64,000 bases of DNA from SAR86 cluster bacterium AG-422-O05 (GTDB lineage: Bacteria; Pseudomonadota; Gammaproteobacteria; Magnimaribacterales; D2472): positions 62,001 through 126,000 of the forward strand of contig QCMW01000001.1 in NCBI GenBank assembly GCA_003213495.1. Direction: 5' to 3'. Shown piece by piece: positions 45,762 through 55,109 of this stretch. Within the stretch, counting starts at the first letter, position 1; each line of letters opens with the position of its first letter. The position numbers were made by a program, and so were the translations under genes. Below the pieces are notes generated by a model that saw only the letters and a program-made list of their open reading frames with translations, was not told the origin of the DNA and made no database searches.

Positions 45762-47209
45762 CAATTAAATACAAAACAATCAAAGAAATTAAAAGCATGA
45801 TTTCTCAAAATGAGATTTCAAATATAGAGATTGTTCAAGAGGTGTATAAGCTTATAGATGAAAATAAGCATCTCAATGCCTTCATTACATTGAATGAAGA
45901 AAATTCCCTAAAAAAAGCTGAAGTCTTAGATAAAAGTTCATCTAATTTACCACTAGCAGGAATACCCATTGCACAAAAAGATCTTTTTTGCACAAAAGGG
46001 ATAAGAACAACATGCGCATCAAACATTCTCAATAATTTTATACCTCCATACTCCGCTACCGTTATTGAAAATCTAGAAAAAGCTGGTTGCATCTCAATAG
46101 GCAAAACAAATATGGATGAATTTGCTATGGGATCTTCTAATGAAACTAGTTTTTTTGGAAATGTTCAAAATCCATGGGGTCAGAAACTTGTGCCTGGAGG
46201 AAGTTCTGGTGGTTCAGCTTCTGCAATAGCAGCTGGGATAGTTCCGGCTGCCTCTGGTACAGATACTGGCGGCTCAATTAGACAACCAGCATCTTTATGT
46301 GGAATATCTGGACTAAAGCCAACATATGGAAGAATTTCTAGATGGGGAATGATTGCATTTGCTTCGAGTCTTGATCAAGCAGGTCCTATGGCAAGAACAG
46401 CTGAAGACTGTGCCATTATGCTAAATGAAATGTGTTCTCATGATGAAAAAGATACTACTTCTCTTAACGATAAAATTCCAAATTTTGAGGATAATTTAAA
46501 TAATTCTTTGAATGGAAAAAAAATAGGAATTGTAAAAGATCTAGATTTGTCTAGCCTAGATAACGATGTTGTTGCAGTATATGAGAATTCTTTGAAAGAA
46601 TTTGTTTCTATGGGTGCTGAGCTTATTAATATCAATCTACCCAATCTTTCTTTGTCCGTCCCAACTTATTATGTAGTCGCTCCTGCGGAATGTTCTTCAA
46701 ATTTATCTAGATTTGATGGAGTAAAGTTTGGAAGGCGGTCTGAGAATCCAAAAGACCTTGAGGAGCTTTATATTCAAACTCGATCAGAGGGCTTTGGTGA
46801 TGAGGTTAAAAGAAGAATATTGATTGGCTCATATGTTCTATCTGCAGGCTACTATGATGCTTATTATAAAAAAGCACAGCAAGTTAGAAGATTGATCAAA
46901 AATGATTTTGATAGCGCTTTTAAAAATGTTGATGTGATCATGACACCAACTACTAGAGGGCCTGCTTTTGAAATGGGATCAAAAGGAAGCGATCCAATAC
47001 AAATGTATTTAGAAGATCTATTCACAATTTCTGCAAACCTTGCAGGACTTCCAGCTATGTCCATTCCAAATGGTAATATTGACAACAAACCAATTGGTCT
47101 TCAAATAATTGGAGACTTTCTTAATGAAAGCACGATTTTAAATTTTGCTCATATGTATCAAAAAGTGACTAATTGGCACAACTATACGCCGGAAGGAGTA
47201 AGGCAATGA
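45758..47209 (+). CDS. gatA: Asp/Glu-tRNA amidotransferase subunit A
   Basis: GatA releases ammonia from glutamine for GatB. The amidase triad is visible: Lys in IAQKDLF, the cis-Ser in VPGGSSGGSASA, and the nucleophilic Ser in GTDTGGSIRQPA. The 483 residues are full length. The start is a GTG overlapping the gatC stop (GTGA). GatCAB lets the cell make Gln-tRNA or Asn-tRNA by transamidation, which matters if glnS or asnS is missing; neither is in this window. Confidence 0.97.
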   Translation: MTIKYKTIKEIKSMISQNEISNIEIVQEVYKLIDENKHLNAFITLNEENSLKKAEVLDKSSSNLPLAGIPIAQKDLFCTKGIRTTCASNILNNFIPPYSATVIENLEKAGCISIGKTNMDEFAMGSSNETSFFGNVQNPWGQKLVPGGSSGGSASAIAAGIVPAASGTDTGGSIRQPASLCGISGLKPTYGRISRWGMIAFASSLDQAGPMARTAEDCAIMLNEMCSHDEKDTTSLNDKIPNFEDNLNNSLNGKKIGIVKDLDLSSLDNDVVAVYENSLKEFVSMGAELININLPNLSLSVPTYYVVAPAECSSNLSRFDGVKFGRRSENPKDLEELYIQTRSEGFGDEVKRRILIGSYVLSAGYYDAYYKKAQQVRRLIKNDFDSAFKNVDVIMTPTTRGPAFEMGSKGSDPIQMYLEDLFTISANLAGLPAMSIPNGNIDNKPIGLQIIGDFLNESTILNFAHMYQKVTNWHNYTPEGVRQ

Positions 47210-48633
47210 CTTGGGATACGGTAATAGGTCTTGAAATACATGTGCAACTGTCAACAAAATCTAAACTTTTCTCTGGGGGATCTACTGAGTTTGGTGCTGA
47301 ATCTAATACACACGTTGATTTAATTGATATGGGTTTACCGGGAGTTCTTCCTGTGGCAAACAAAGAAGCATTTTACAAAGCTATCAGGTTTGGTTTAGCC
47401 ACTGGTGCCAACATAAATCAGACTTCTACTTTTGATCGAAAAAACTATTTCTATCCTGACTTGCCTAAAGGATATCAAATTACCCAAATGACTAAACCTA
47501 TTGTCGAAAATGGTTCAATTAAAATAGTGACTGATGATTCAGAAAAAATAGTCAACATTACAAGGGCGCACCTAGAAGAAGATGCAGGAAAATCAATTCA
47601 TGATCTTTTTGATGGCGAAACTGGAGTGGATTTAAATAGAGCTGGTACTCCGCTACTAGAAATTGTGTCAGAACCTGAAATATCAGATGCTAAGGAAGCT
47701 GTTGCATACTTCAAAGCAATAAGACAGCTTGTTACCTTTTTAGATATTTGTGATGGAAATATGGCTCAAGGATCTATGAGATGTGATGTTAATGTTTCTA
47801 TAAAGAAAAGTGGTGATACAGAGCTTGGCACACGAGCAGAACTTAAAAATATTAATTCATTTAAGTTTATTGAAAAAGCAATTAATTTTGAAATTGATAG
47901 ACAAATTAGAGTTATTGAAAGCGGTGAGTCTGTGGTTCAAGAAACAAGACTTTACGATAGTGAAAAAAACGAGACTCGTTCAATGCGTTCAAAAGAGGAA
48001 GCAAATGATTATAGATACTTTCCATGTCCAGACCTACTTCCAGTTGTAATTTCTGACAAAGAACTTCAAGAGATTAAAGAAAGTCTTCCTGAACTTCCTG
48101 AGGAAAAAGAAATGAGGTACATTCGAGAAGTTGGTCTTGAAGAGTCTGAGGCCAAAATTATCTCCTCTTCTAAAGCAATGGCAAACATGTTTGAAGAAGC
48201 CTCAACAAAAACAGATGATGCAAAACTAATTGCTAAATGGCTTGTTGGAGATGTAAGCGCTCTATTAAATAAAGATCACATTGAGATCGATGAATCAAAT
48301 TTATCATCAGAAAATTTTGGCAAGCTTATTGAAAGAATATCTGATAATACAATTTCTGGAAAAATTGCGAAATCAGTGCTTGAAGAGATATGGGAAAATG
48401 GATCTGATGTAGATCAAATAATTGAAACAAAAGGTTTGGTTCAAATACAGGATGAATCTTTGCTTAAAGAAATAGCCAGGAAAGTTATTGATGCAAATCC
48501 AGACCAGGTTGCTGCATACAAGAATGGAAAAGATAAATTATTTGGATTCTTTGTTGGACAAGTAATGAAAGAAACTCAAGGAAAAGCAAATCCCAAAAGC
48601 GTTAACGAAATTCTTAAGGAGTTACTTCAATAA
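47206..48633 (+). CDS. gatB: Asp/Glu-tRNA amidotransferase subunit B
   Basis: GatB phosphorylates the mischarged Glu- or Asp-tRNA and amidates it with ammonia from GatA. The 476 residues from ATG 47206 begin WDTVIGLEIHVQLSTKSKLFS, with YFYPDLPKGYQITQ, RAHLEEDAGKS, DLNRAGTPLLEIVSEP and MRCDVNVS. The C-terminal helical/YqeY-like tail (GQVMKETQGKANPKSVNE) is complete. ATG 47206 overlaps the gatA TGA and has AGGAG 7 bases upstream; a more distant ATG at 47173 is inside gatA and is rejected. Confidence 0.98.
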   Translation: MTWDTVIGLEIHVQLSTKSKLFSGGSTEFGAESNTHVDLIDMGLPGVLPVANKEAFYKAIRFGLATGANINQTSTFDRKNYFYPDLPKGYQITQMTKPIVENGSIKIVTDDSEKIVNITRAHLEEDAGKSIHDLFDGETGVDLNRAGTPLLEIVSEPEISDAKEAVAYFKAIRQLVTFLDICDGNMAQGSMRCDVNVSIKKSGDTELGTRAELKNINSFKFIEKAINFEIDRQIRVIESGESVVQETRLYDSEKNETRSMRSKEEANDYRYFPCPDLLPVVISDKELQEIKESLPELPEEKEMRYIREVGLEESEAKIISSSKAMANMFEEASTKTDDAKLIAKWLVGDVSALLNKDHIEIDESNLSSENFGKLIERISDNTISGKIAKSVLEEIWENGSDVDQIIETKGLVQIQDESLLKEIARKVIDANPDQVAAYKNGKDKLFGFFVGQVMKETQGKANPKSVNEILKELLQ

Positions 48634-48634
48634 T

Positions 48635-49096
48635 TTAAACAATAAACATGCTGAGCGTTTCAGCAACAAATGCAGGCTTTTCTACTCCCTTAATTTCCAT
48701 TGTCACCTCAGTTTTTGCAAGATATTGACCAGGGTTTTTTTCTGTAACATCAATACACTTCATGCGAATTCTAACCTCTGAGTTGACAGGAACAGGACTC
48801 AAAAATCTTACTTTGTCTAAACCGTAATTTAGTCCCATTTTTGTTCCTTCTAAAACCATACCAATTTCTTGTTCAAAGGGAATTCCTGCTACAAGAGATA
48901 ACGAAAGAAATCCATGTGCAATGGTAGACCCAAATACTGGCGTTGCTTGTTCAGGATCAACATGAATAAACTGATGGTCCATAGTTGCATCAGCAAATTT
49001 ATCAATCCTATCTTGATCGATAGTGACCCAATCCGACACCCCCACTTCAGTTCCAAGTACAGAATCTATTTCAGATGGTTTGATTATCTTTAACAT
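48635..49096 (-). CDS. MaoC-like (R)-specific enoyl-CoA hydratase
   Basis: The 153-residue product is a single hot-dog-fold MaoC dehydratase. The hydratase motif is visible as FADATMDHQFIHVDPEQA followed by GSTIAHGFLSLSL, with the catalytic Asp and His in the first part. Such enzymes hydrate short or medium enoyl-CoAs in beta-oxidation or related CoA-thioester pathways. The start at 49096 has GGAGA about 7 bases upstream; an upstream in-frame Met at 49168 lies within the ligase gene. It starts 1 base after the acyl-CoA ligase stop, so the two probably act in one pathway. Substrate unknown. Confidence 0.9.
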   Translation of the reverse strand: MLKIIKPSEIDSVLGTEVGVSDWVTIDQDRIDKFADATMDHQFIHVDPEQATPVFGSTIAHGFLSLSLVAGIPFEQEIGMVLEGTKMGLNYGLDKVRFLSPVPVNSEVRIRMKCIDVTEKNPGQYLAKTEVTMEIKGVEKPAFVAETLSMFIV

Positions 49097-49097
49097 A

Positions 49098-50714
49098 CTA
49101 TTTCTCCATGTAATGGTTACTATATTCTTCTCTAAGTTCAAATTTTTGTAGCTTTCCTGTTGCTCCATGCGGTAACTCTTTTAGGAAAACAATTTCATCT
49201 GGTAGCCACCACTTTGCAACTTTATCACTTAAAAATTCAATGATACTTTCTTTTTCGATAGGCTCGCCTGAATTAGTTACTATAAAAAGCATTGGTCTTT
49301 CATCCCACTTTGGATGAGGAATGCCGACTACACAAGCTTCAGCTACTTCAGGGTGGCCAAAAGCTGCATTTTCTAAATCTATTGAACTGATCCACTCTCC
49401 TCCAGATTTGATAACATCTTTAGCCCTATCTTTAATAGTCATATATCCATCCTCATCAAGGACTGATATATCACCTGTATCGAACCAACCATCTGCATCT
49501 ACAGCATCTTTGTCTGCTTTAAAATATTTTTGAAGTATCCATGGTCCTCGAACCATTAAGTGACCCTGTGATTCACCATCTTTTGGAAGCTCATGACCTT
49601 CATCATCAACAACTTTTAGTTCAACTCCATATATAGGCCTACCCTGCTTTAATTGCACTGCATATTTTTCTTCTTTAGACATATTCTCCATTTCGGGAGT
49701 TGGAACATTTGTTGTTCCCAAAGGACTCATTTCCGTCATACCCCAGGCATGTATTACATTTACATCATGAACTTCATCAAATTCTTGAAGTGTAGCAAGA
49801 GACAATGCTGAGCCACCAATAATTGTATTTTTTACTGAACTGAGAATTTTATTATTGTCTCTACAATAAGCCAATAAACCCATCCAAATTGTTGGAACAC
49901 CAAATGCTAAAGTTACATCTTCTTGGTCAATCAATTCAAATAAAGGCTCGCCCTCCATTTGCATTCCAGGCATTACCAATTTAAGTCCATTCATAGGACC
50001 AAAATAAGGTATTCCCCAAGCCAAAACATGGAATAATGGAACAACCATCAAAATAGTATCATCAGGTTTAATAGTCATTGCAGTTAATGCTGCTTGAGCA
50101 TGAATCACATTTGATTTGTGGCTATAAAGAACGCCCTTTGGATTTCCAGTAGTTCCTGAAGTGTAACAAAGAGCACATGCAGCATCATCTTCTAAGGTTG
50201 GCCAAGAATAATTTTCATCGCCATCTTGAATATATTCCTCATAAGAAATAGCATTTTTAAGGGTTGTTTCTGGCATTTCATCCACTTCACACAAAACAAC
50301 ATATTTTTCTACAGTCTTAAGGTTTTCCTGCAAAGCCTCTAATATTGGAACGAAAGGTAATTCAACAAAAATAATCTTATCTTCAGCGTGATTAATGATA
50401 TATACAGCTTGCTCTGGATGTAATCTAAAGTTTAAGGTATGAGTAATTGCTCCCATTCCTGAGATGCCATAATACATTTCTAAATGTCTGTATGTGTTTA
50501 ATGCAAGAGTTGCGATTACGTCACCCTTCTTAACACCATCTTTTTCAAGTGCAGATGCTAATTTTCTCGATCTGATACAAACTTTTTCATAATTGGATCT
50601 ATGAATATCTCCAGATACCAATCTACTAATTATTTCTGTCTTTGGATGTATTTCTCTAGCATGCTCAATAATACCAGCGACATTAGGTGTCCATTTTTGC
50701 ATATCTCCAATCAT
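49098..50714 (-). CDS. fatty-acid or related acid--CoA ligase (AMP-binding family)
   Basis: This 538-residue ANL-family enzyme activates a carboxylic acid with ATP and joins it to CoA. Motifs are [17 protein letters not shown] (P-loop, A3), [11 protein letters not shown] (A5), [18 protein letters not shown] (A7), [12 protein letters not shown] (A8) and the catalytic Lys in [10 protein letters not shown] (A10). The length, and the [12 protein letters not shown] style, fit the medium/long-chain and methylmercaptopropionate (DmdB-like) ligase group; the substrate cannot be read from sequence. A ribosome site GGGAG lies 8 bases before ATG 50714. It is divergent from the nitroreductase gene. Confidence 0.9.
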   Translation of the reverse strand: MIGDMQKWTPNVAGIIEHAREIHPKTEIISRLVSGDIHRSNYEKVCIRSRKLASALEKDGVKKGDVIATLALNTYRHLEMYYGISGMGAITHTLNFRLHPEQAVYIINHAEDKIIFVELPFVPILEALQENLKTVEKYVVLCEVDEMPETTLKNAISYEEYIQDGDENYSWPTLEDDAACALCYTSGTTGNPKGVLYSHKSNVIHAQAALTAMTIKPDDTILMVVPLFHVLAWGIPYFGPMNGLKLVMPGMQMEGEPLFELIDQEDVTLAFGVPTIWMGLLAYCRDNNKILSSVKNTIIGGSALSLATLQEFDEVHDVNVIHAWGMTEMSPLGTTNVPTPEMENMSKEEKYAVQLKQGRPIYGVELKVVDDEGHELPKDGESQGHLMVRGPWILQKYFKADKDAVDADGWFDTGDISVLDEDGYMTIKDRAKDVIKSGGEWISSIDLENAAFGHPEVAEACVVGIPHPKWDERPMLFIVTNSGEPIEKESIIEFLSDKVAKWWLPDEIVFLKELPHGATGKLQKFELREEYSNHYMEK

Positions 50715-50781
50715 TTAAATTGCTCCCTTAAGATGTTTGATATAAATTATATAAGAAGCAACATTATTTGATAACAAAATT

Positions 50782-51447
50782 ATGAATATTAAAGAAGGTA
50801 TTGAAAAAAGATTTTCCGTAAGAGCATTTACTGATGAAGTGCCAAAGTTGAAAACAATTAAAGAAATTCTTAAGACTGCTAATGCGGCACCTTCAGGCGG
50901 CAATATTCAACCTTGGAAAGTATATGTGTTATCTGAGGAAGCTAAGAAACGTCTTGCAGAAAAAACTTTATATAATTTTGATAATGGTGTTCAAGAAGAA
51001 ATTGAGTACGATATATATCCGAAGCCTCTAGCTGATGAGTATAAAAAAAGAAGATATGAATGTGGTCTAGATATGTACGGAGCTTTATCCATTGAGAAAG
51101 ATGATCTTGACTCTCGTTTTAAACAGATTAGAGAAAATTATAATTTCTTTGGTGCTCCACTTGGGATGATTATCACAATAGATAGATCATTTGGAAATAA
51201 TGGTTGGGGACACGTAGGTATGTTCCTAGAAAATTTGTGGTTGAGTGCTATTCATTATGGTCTTGGTGTTTGTCTGCAAGAATCATGGTCAATTTATCCC
51301 AAAACCGTAAAAGATCATATAAAACATCCTGATAATGAAATAGTTTGGTGTGGTGTAGCTATTGGTTATGAAGATAAAAGCCATCCCATAAATCAATACA
51401 GAACAAGAAGAGAAGAACTTGAATCATTTGTAAAATTTGTTGAATAG
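50782..51447 (+). CDS. nitroreductase family FMN oxidoreductase
   Basis: The 221 residues form a single nitroreductase domain: EKRFSVRAFTDEVP at the N-terminus with the FMN-phosphate Arg/Ser, AAPSGGNIQPWKVYVL, FGAPLGMIITIDRSF, and a GVCLQESW segment that contacts the flavin ring. These enzymes reduce nitro compounds, quinones or enones with NAD(P)H; the physiological substrate is unknown. The acyl-CoA ligase is divergent 67 bases away. selO follows and may be coupled, since its possible starts overlap or lie within 10 bases of this stop. Confidence 0.92.
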   Translation: MNIKEGIEKRFSVRAFTDEVPKLKTIKEILKTANAAPSGGNIQPWKVYVLSEEAKKRLAEKTLYNFDNGVQEEIEYDIYPKPLADEYKKRRYECGLDMYGALSIEKDDLDSRFKQIRENYNFFGAPLGMIITIDRSFGNNGWGHVGMFLENLWLSAIHYGLGVCLQESWSIYPKTVKDHIKHPDNEIVWCGVAIGYEDKSHPINQYRTRREELESFVKFVE

Positions 51448-51454
51448 ATTAAAG

Positions 51455-52891
51455 GTGTCATATAAGAAAACGTTTAATTTGAATAATTCTTATGCAAAAG
51501 AACTGCAAGAAATTTCAGAAAAATGTATCCCGACTGGTTTTAAGCAAGCTGAATTTCTTCTTAAAAATTATGATCTTGCTGAGAAGCTTGGGTTTACAAA
51601 AAATTTCTTAGACTCTAAAGAGTGTCTAAATATATTTTCAGGCAATAGTTTGTTAAAAAACTCTCAACCAATAGCTCAAGGATATTCTGGTCATCAATTT
51701 GGTCATTTCAATCCTCAATTAGGAGATGGTAGAGCAATTTTATTGGGTGAAATTGATGGAATGGATATTCAGCTGAAAGGCATTGGACAAACTCCCTATT
51801 CAAGAAGAGGAGATGGTAAATCGGCTTTAAGTCCAGTATTAAGAGAATACTTGATAAGTGAATTCATGCATGCAGTAAAAATTCCAACAACACGATCTCT
51901 TTTTGCGCTTAAAACAAATGAAAATGTAATGAGAGAGACACAACTCCCGGGCGGAGTTTTAACCAGAGTTGCTAAAAGTCACATAAGAATTGGAACATTT
52001 GAATATGCAAGGACAAAAAGTAATGAAACCTTAAAAATATTAGCAAATTATTCAATCAATAGGCATTATCCAGAATTAAATAAAACTGATAATAAATATT
52101 TAAGTTTTTTTGCAGCTGTTTGTGATAAGCAAGCTTCTCTAATATCAAAATGGATGAGTCTTGGATTTGTTCATGGGGTTATGAATACAGATAACATGAC
52201 AATTTCTGGTGAAACTATTGACTATGGTCCATGTGCATTCATGGATACTTATGATCCAAAAACAGTATTTAGCTCAATTGATCATAATGGAAGATATTCT
52301 TATCAAAACCAGCCAGCAATACTAATTTGGAATCTGGCAAAATTTGCTGAAACACTTATTCCATTAGTTGATGAAAATGAGGAGATTTCAGTTAAAAAAC
52401 TCACAGAAGTGCTTCAACTTGTAATGCCGTCATATCAAGAATATTTCTATATAGAGCTCGGTCAGAAATTAGGACTTGAAAATATTAATAATAATACAAA
52501 AATAATTGATGAATATTTGAAAATACTACATTCTGAATCAATAGACTTTACTTTATCATTTAGAAATCTTGCAAAGATTGTCGATAAATCTATTACTACA
52601 AGTAATTCAGTTTTTAATAAATCTAAAAATTTTTCAACATGGTACAACTCGTGGATAAAAGAAATAAATATTAAAACTGTTTCTAAGAAAATAAATTTAA
52701 AGAATCCTTACTTCATACCTAGAAATCATCATGTTGAAAATGCACTTATGAATGCTATTGGTGGCGACATGAAAGAAATTAATTTGATGGCTGAATTACT
52801 GAAAGATCCTTTTACAGAAAAAGATGAATATGAGATATATGCAACGCCCTCATCCTCAAGTGAACCTTACATTACCTATTGTGGCACTTAG
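51455..52891 (+). CDS. selO: protein adenylyltransferase SelO (YdiU/UPF0061)
   Basis: SelO is a pseudokinase that binds ATP in reverse and AMPylates Ser, Thr or Tyr of target proteins, linked to redox stress in E. coli. The protein (about 478 residues) carries GHQFGHFNPQLGDGRAILLGE (in part), QLKGIGQTPYSRRGDGKSAL (ATP site), REYLISEFMHA, and the Mg-binding FVHGVMNTDNMTISGETIDYGPCAFMD (in part). There is no C-terminal selenocysteine motif; it ends PYITYCGT with an ordinary Cys. Start is uncertain: GTG 51455 is preferred, TTG at 51437 or 51440 would overlap the nitroreductase gene. A small candidate frame on the other strand overlaps its stop. Confidence 0.92.
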   Translation: MSYKKTFNLNNSYAKELQEISEKCIPTGFKQAEFLLKNYDLAEKLGFTKNFLDSKECLNIFSGNSLLKNSQPIAQGYSGHQFGHFNPQLGDGRAILLGEIDGMDIQLKGIGQTPYSRRGDGKSALSPVLREYLISEFMHAVKIPTTRSLFALKTNENVMRETQLPGGVLTRVAKSHIRIGTFEYARTKSNETLKILANYSINRHYPELNKTDNKYLSFFAAVCDKQASLISKWMSLGFVHGVMNTDNMTISGETIDYGPCAFMDTYDPKTVFSSIDHNGRYSYQNQPAILIWNLAKFAETLIPLVDENEEISVKKLTEVLQLVMPSYQEYFYIELGQKLGLENINNNTKIIDEYLKILHSESIDFTLSFRNLAKIVDKSITTSNSVFNKSKNFSTWYNSWIKEINIKTVSKKINLKNPYFIPRNHHVENALMNAIGGDMKEINLMAELLKDPFTEKDEYEIYATPSSSSEPYITYCGT

Positions 52892-53013
52892 AATAATTTA
52901 GAAAGAGATAATATTTTTTCTTCTCTGAGATTCTTTTGACTGTTAAGTTCATAAATATACTCTTGAAGATCTTTGATCCAGTTCAGTCTATATGCCAAAT
53001 TATACTCAGCCAT
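52888..53013 (-). CDS. possible small protein of 41 residues (weak)
   Basis: An open frame from ATG 53013 encodes 41 residues beginning MAEYNLAYRLNWIKDLQEY, helical and charged, and ending SLSKLF. The same frame stays open about 30 codons further upstream without a Met, GTG or TTG start, so it could be the remnant of a longer gene. It overlaps the selO stop on the opposite strand. There is no clear ribosome site and I recognise no family. Confidence 0.25.
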   Translation of the reverse strand: MAEYNLAYRLNWIKDLQEYIYELNSQKNLREEKILSLSKLF

Positions 53014-53210
53014 CGCACAATCAGATTGATATAGAATAATGAGTTCACTAATTAAATTTATTTTTTTATATTTTAAAAAAGATATAAATGCAAAAAATTC
53101 AACTTACAGGAAATGCATTGATAGGAAAACCTATAAGAAACATACATCTCCAATAACTCAAGATATTCTTTATGACCTTAAGAGTGGCTATATTAAACAG
53201 ATTAAATAAA
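52892..53210. other. 319-base stretch without a convincing gene
   Basis: This is the largest gap in the window not filled by a gene. It is AT-rich, with runs of T and A around 53061-53080, and holds no tRNA, terminator-like hairpin or repeat that I can see. Two small open frames occur on opposite strands (52888-53013 minus and 53039-53209 plus). It separates the plus-strand selO from the minus-strand prmC, whose 3' ends converge here, so it may hold a decayed gene. Confidence 0.6.
53039..53209 (+). CDS. possible small protein of 56 residues (weak)
   Basis: An open frame from ATG 53039 to TAA 53207-53209 encodes 56 residues: a hydrophobic, Phe/Leu-rich start (MSSLIKFIFLYFKK) and then a Lys/Tyr-rich basic part ending SGYIKQIK. 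It has no visible ribosome site and no family I recognise. A frame of this length occurs easily by chance in such AT-rich DNA. It ends one base before the prmC stop on the other strand. Confidence 0.25.
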   Translation: MSSLIKFIFLYFKKDINAKNSTYRKCIDRKTYKKHTSPITQDILYDLKSGYIKQIK

Positions 53211-54023
53211 TTATTGTAGAGTTCCTAAGGTAATTCTAGGAAGGTCCTGATAGTCTTTTAAATTAGCAATTTCTACAAAATGGTTCTTTTTTAAAATATT
53301 TTCTACCTCTTCTTGTTGCTGATATCCATGTTCCAACATAAGCATACCTCCCCCCTTTAGAACTTCAGTTGACTGCTCAACAATTAATCTTATATCCCTG
53401 AGTCCATTATCTTTTGCTACTAATGCACTATTAGGTTCATGTTTTAGATTTTCTAAGTGAGGATCCTGGTCTGCGATGTAAGGAGGATTGGATACTATTA
53501 AATCAAAAGATTCTTTTTTAAAAGATGAGAGCCAATCTGCATGAACAAGAAAAAAATTATCTACATTAAGATTATTCTTGTTAATCATAGCAACATTTAA
53601 TGCGTCCGCTGAACGATCTGAGCCATAAACTTTTAAACTTGGATTTTGAAGAGCTATTGATATACCAATACATCCGGAGCCTGTACCAGCATCTAAAACC
53701 TTAATAGAAGATGAAAAACGATTTTTTACATAATCGATTATGATTTCTGTTTCTGGTCTTGGAATTAAAACCCTTGAATCAACAAAGAATTCATATTCAT
53801 GGAATTTAGAGGAATTTAAAATGTAGTCTAATGGAATGCCCTCTTCTTTTAGTTTTAGAAACTTCTCAATTAAAGTTTTATCTTTATTTTTAAGAACAAT
53901 GTTTGGGTTTATATAAATCTCGTTATCATTAAAACCTAATTTTTCTTTGAGAAAAAAAATAAAATCTTTTTTAATAACTTCGCTATCAAGCATATCAATG
54001 TAATGACTTAATTTTTTTTTCAA
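53211..54023 (-). CDS. prmC: release factor glutamine methyltransferase PrmC
   Basis: PrmC methylates the Gln of the GGQ motif of release factors 1 and 2. The 270 residues have an N-terminal helical domain, RVLIPRPETEIII, the SAM loop VLDAGTGSGCIGIS, and the catalytic NPPY in LIVSNPPYIAD. It directly follows prfA, its own substrate, with no spacer, as in many gammaproteobacteria (hemA-prfA-prmC). Confidence 0.97.
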   Translation of the reverse strand: MKKKLSHYIDMLDSEVIKKDFIFFLKEKLGFNDNEIYINPNIVLKNKDKTLIEKFLKLKEEGIPLDYILNSSKFHEYEFFVDSRVLIPRPETEIIIDYVKNRFSSSIKVLDAGTGSGCIGISIALQNPSLKVYGSDRSADALNVAMINKNNLNVDNFFLVHADWLSSFKKESFDLIVSNPPYIADQDPHLENLKHEPNSALVAKDNGLRDIRLIVEQSTEVLKGGGMLMLEHGYQQQEEVENILKKNHFVEIANLKDYQDLPRITLGTLQ

Positions 54024-55109
54024 TTATTCTGATTCAAGTTGTGAAAGCATAGCTAATTGATTTTCAGCCAAAAGTGCATCACAGATTTCTTTTATATCAC
54101 CATCCATAATTTGGTCAAGATTATGTTGAGTTAACTTTATTCTATGATCTGTCATTCTTCCTTGAGGAAAATTATAAGTTCTTATTTTTTCACTTCTATC
54201 ACCAGTACCTACTAATATTTTCCTTTCGCTTGCAATACTTTCCTGTTGATTATCAATTTCTTGCTGTTTCAACTTTGCAGCAAGAAGTGATAATGCTTTT
54301 TCTTTATTTTTATGTTGGGATCTCCCATCTTGGCACTCTACAACTAGGCCTGTTGGAATATGTGTAAGCCTGACAGCTGAATCAGTTTTATTAACATGCT
54401 GACCTCCTGCTCCAGAAGCTCTAAAGGTATCTACTCTCAAGTCATTTTTATCAATGTTTATGTCTTTTACTTCTTCTACCTCAGGCAGAACAGCCACAGT
54501 ACACGTAGAGGTATGGACTCTGCCTTGAGATTCAGTTTCAGGTACTCTTTGAACTCTATGCACGCCTGATTCAAACTTTAAAACCTTAAAAACTCCTTTA
54601 CCGTTGAGCTTTGCAACTACCTCCTTAAGACCGCCTTGTTCTGAGGGTTTAATATCAATGACTTCTAAACTCCATCCCTCTCTTTCAGAAAGTCTTGTAT
54701 ACATTCTGAATAAGTCGCCCGCAAAAATGCTAGCTTCATCTCCTCCTGCTCCAGATCTGATCTCTAAGAAAGCAGATCCTGCATCAGCAGAATCCTTAGG
54801 GAGTAACATCAATTTTAATTCTTGTTCTAATTCTTCAGGCTTATTTATAGACTCCTTTAATTCTTCTTCAGCAAGAATCTTGAGATCTTTGTCTCCAGAA
54901 TTAATAATCTCATTAGCGTCTTCAATACTTTTTGTAATCTGATTATATTCATTAAATTTATCAACAATAGGTTTTAAATCTGAGAATTCTTTGTTAAGCA
55001 AAGTGTATTTTTCAATGTCTTTAACTGTTTCAGCATCAAGAAGGAGGTCCTGAATTTCATTTATACGATTCTCAAGTTGATCAAGTTTTTTAAACATAGA
55101 TTCATGCAT
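54024..55109 (-). CDS. prfA: peptide chain release factor 1
   Basis: RF1 ends translation at UAA and UAG. The 361 residues show the GGQ loop in RASGAGGQHVNKTDSAVR, the stop-codon recognition region around RVQRVPETESQGRVHTS (PxT type: the tripeptide reads PET), and the RTYNFPQGRMTDHR tail. Start ATG 55109 overlaps the hemA stop by 8 bases; an in-frame Met at 55097 is an alternative. The Gln in GGQ is the target of PrmC encoded next. Confidence 0.97.
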   Translation of the reverse strand: MHESMFKKLDQLENRINEIQDLLLDAETVKDIEKYTLLNKEFSDLKPIVDKFNEYNQITKSIEDANEIINSGDKDLKILAEEELKESINKPEELEQELKLMLLPKDSADAGSAFLEIRSGAGGDEASIFAGDLFRMYTRLSEREGWSLEVIDIKPSEQGGLKEVVAKLNGKGVFKVLKFESGVHRVQRVPETESQGRVHTSTCTVAVLPEVEEVKDINIDKNDLRVDTFRASGAGGQHVNKTDSAVRLTHIPTGLVVECQDGRSQHKNKEKALSLLAAKLKQQEIDNQQESIASERKILVGTGDRSEKIRTYNFPQGRMTDHRIKLTQHNLDQIMDGDIKEICDALLAENQLAMLSQLESE

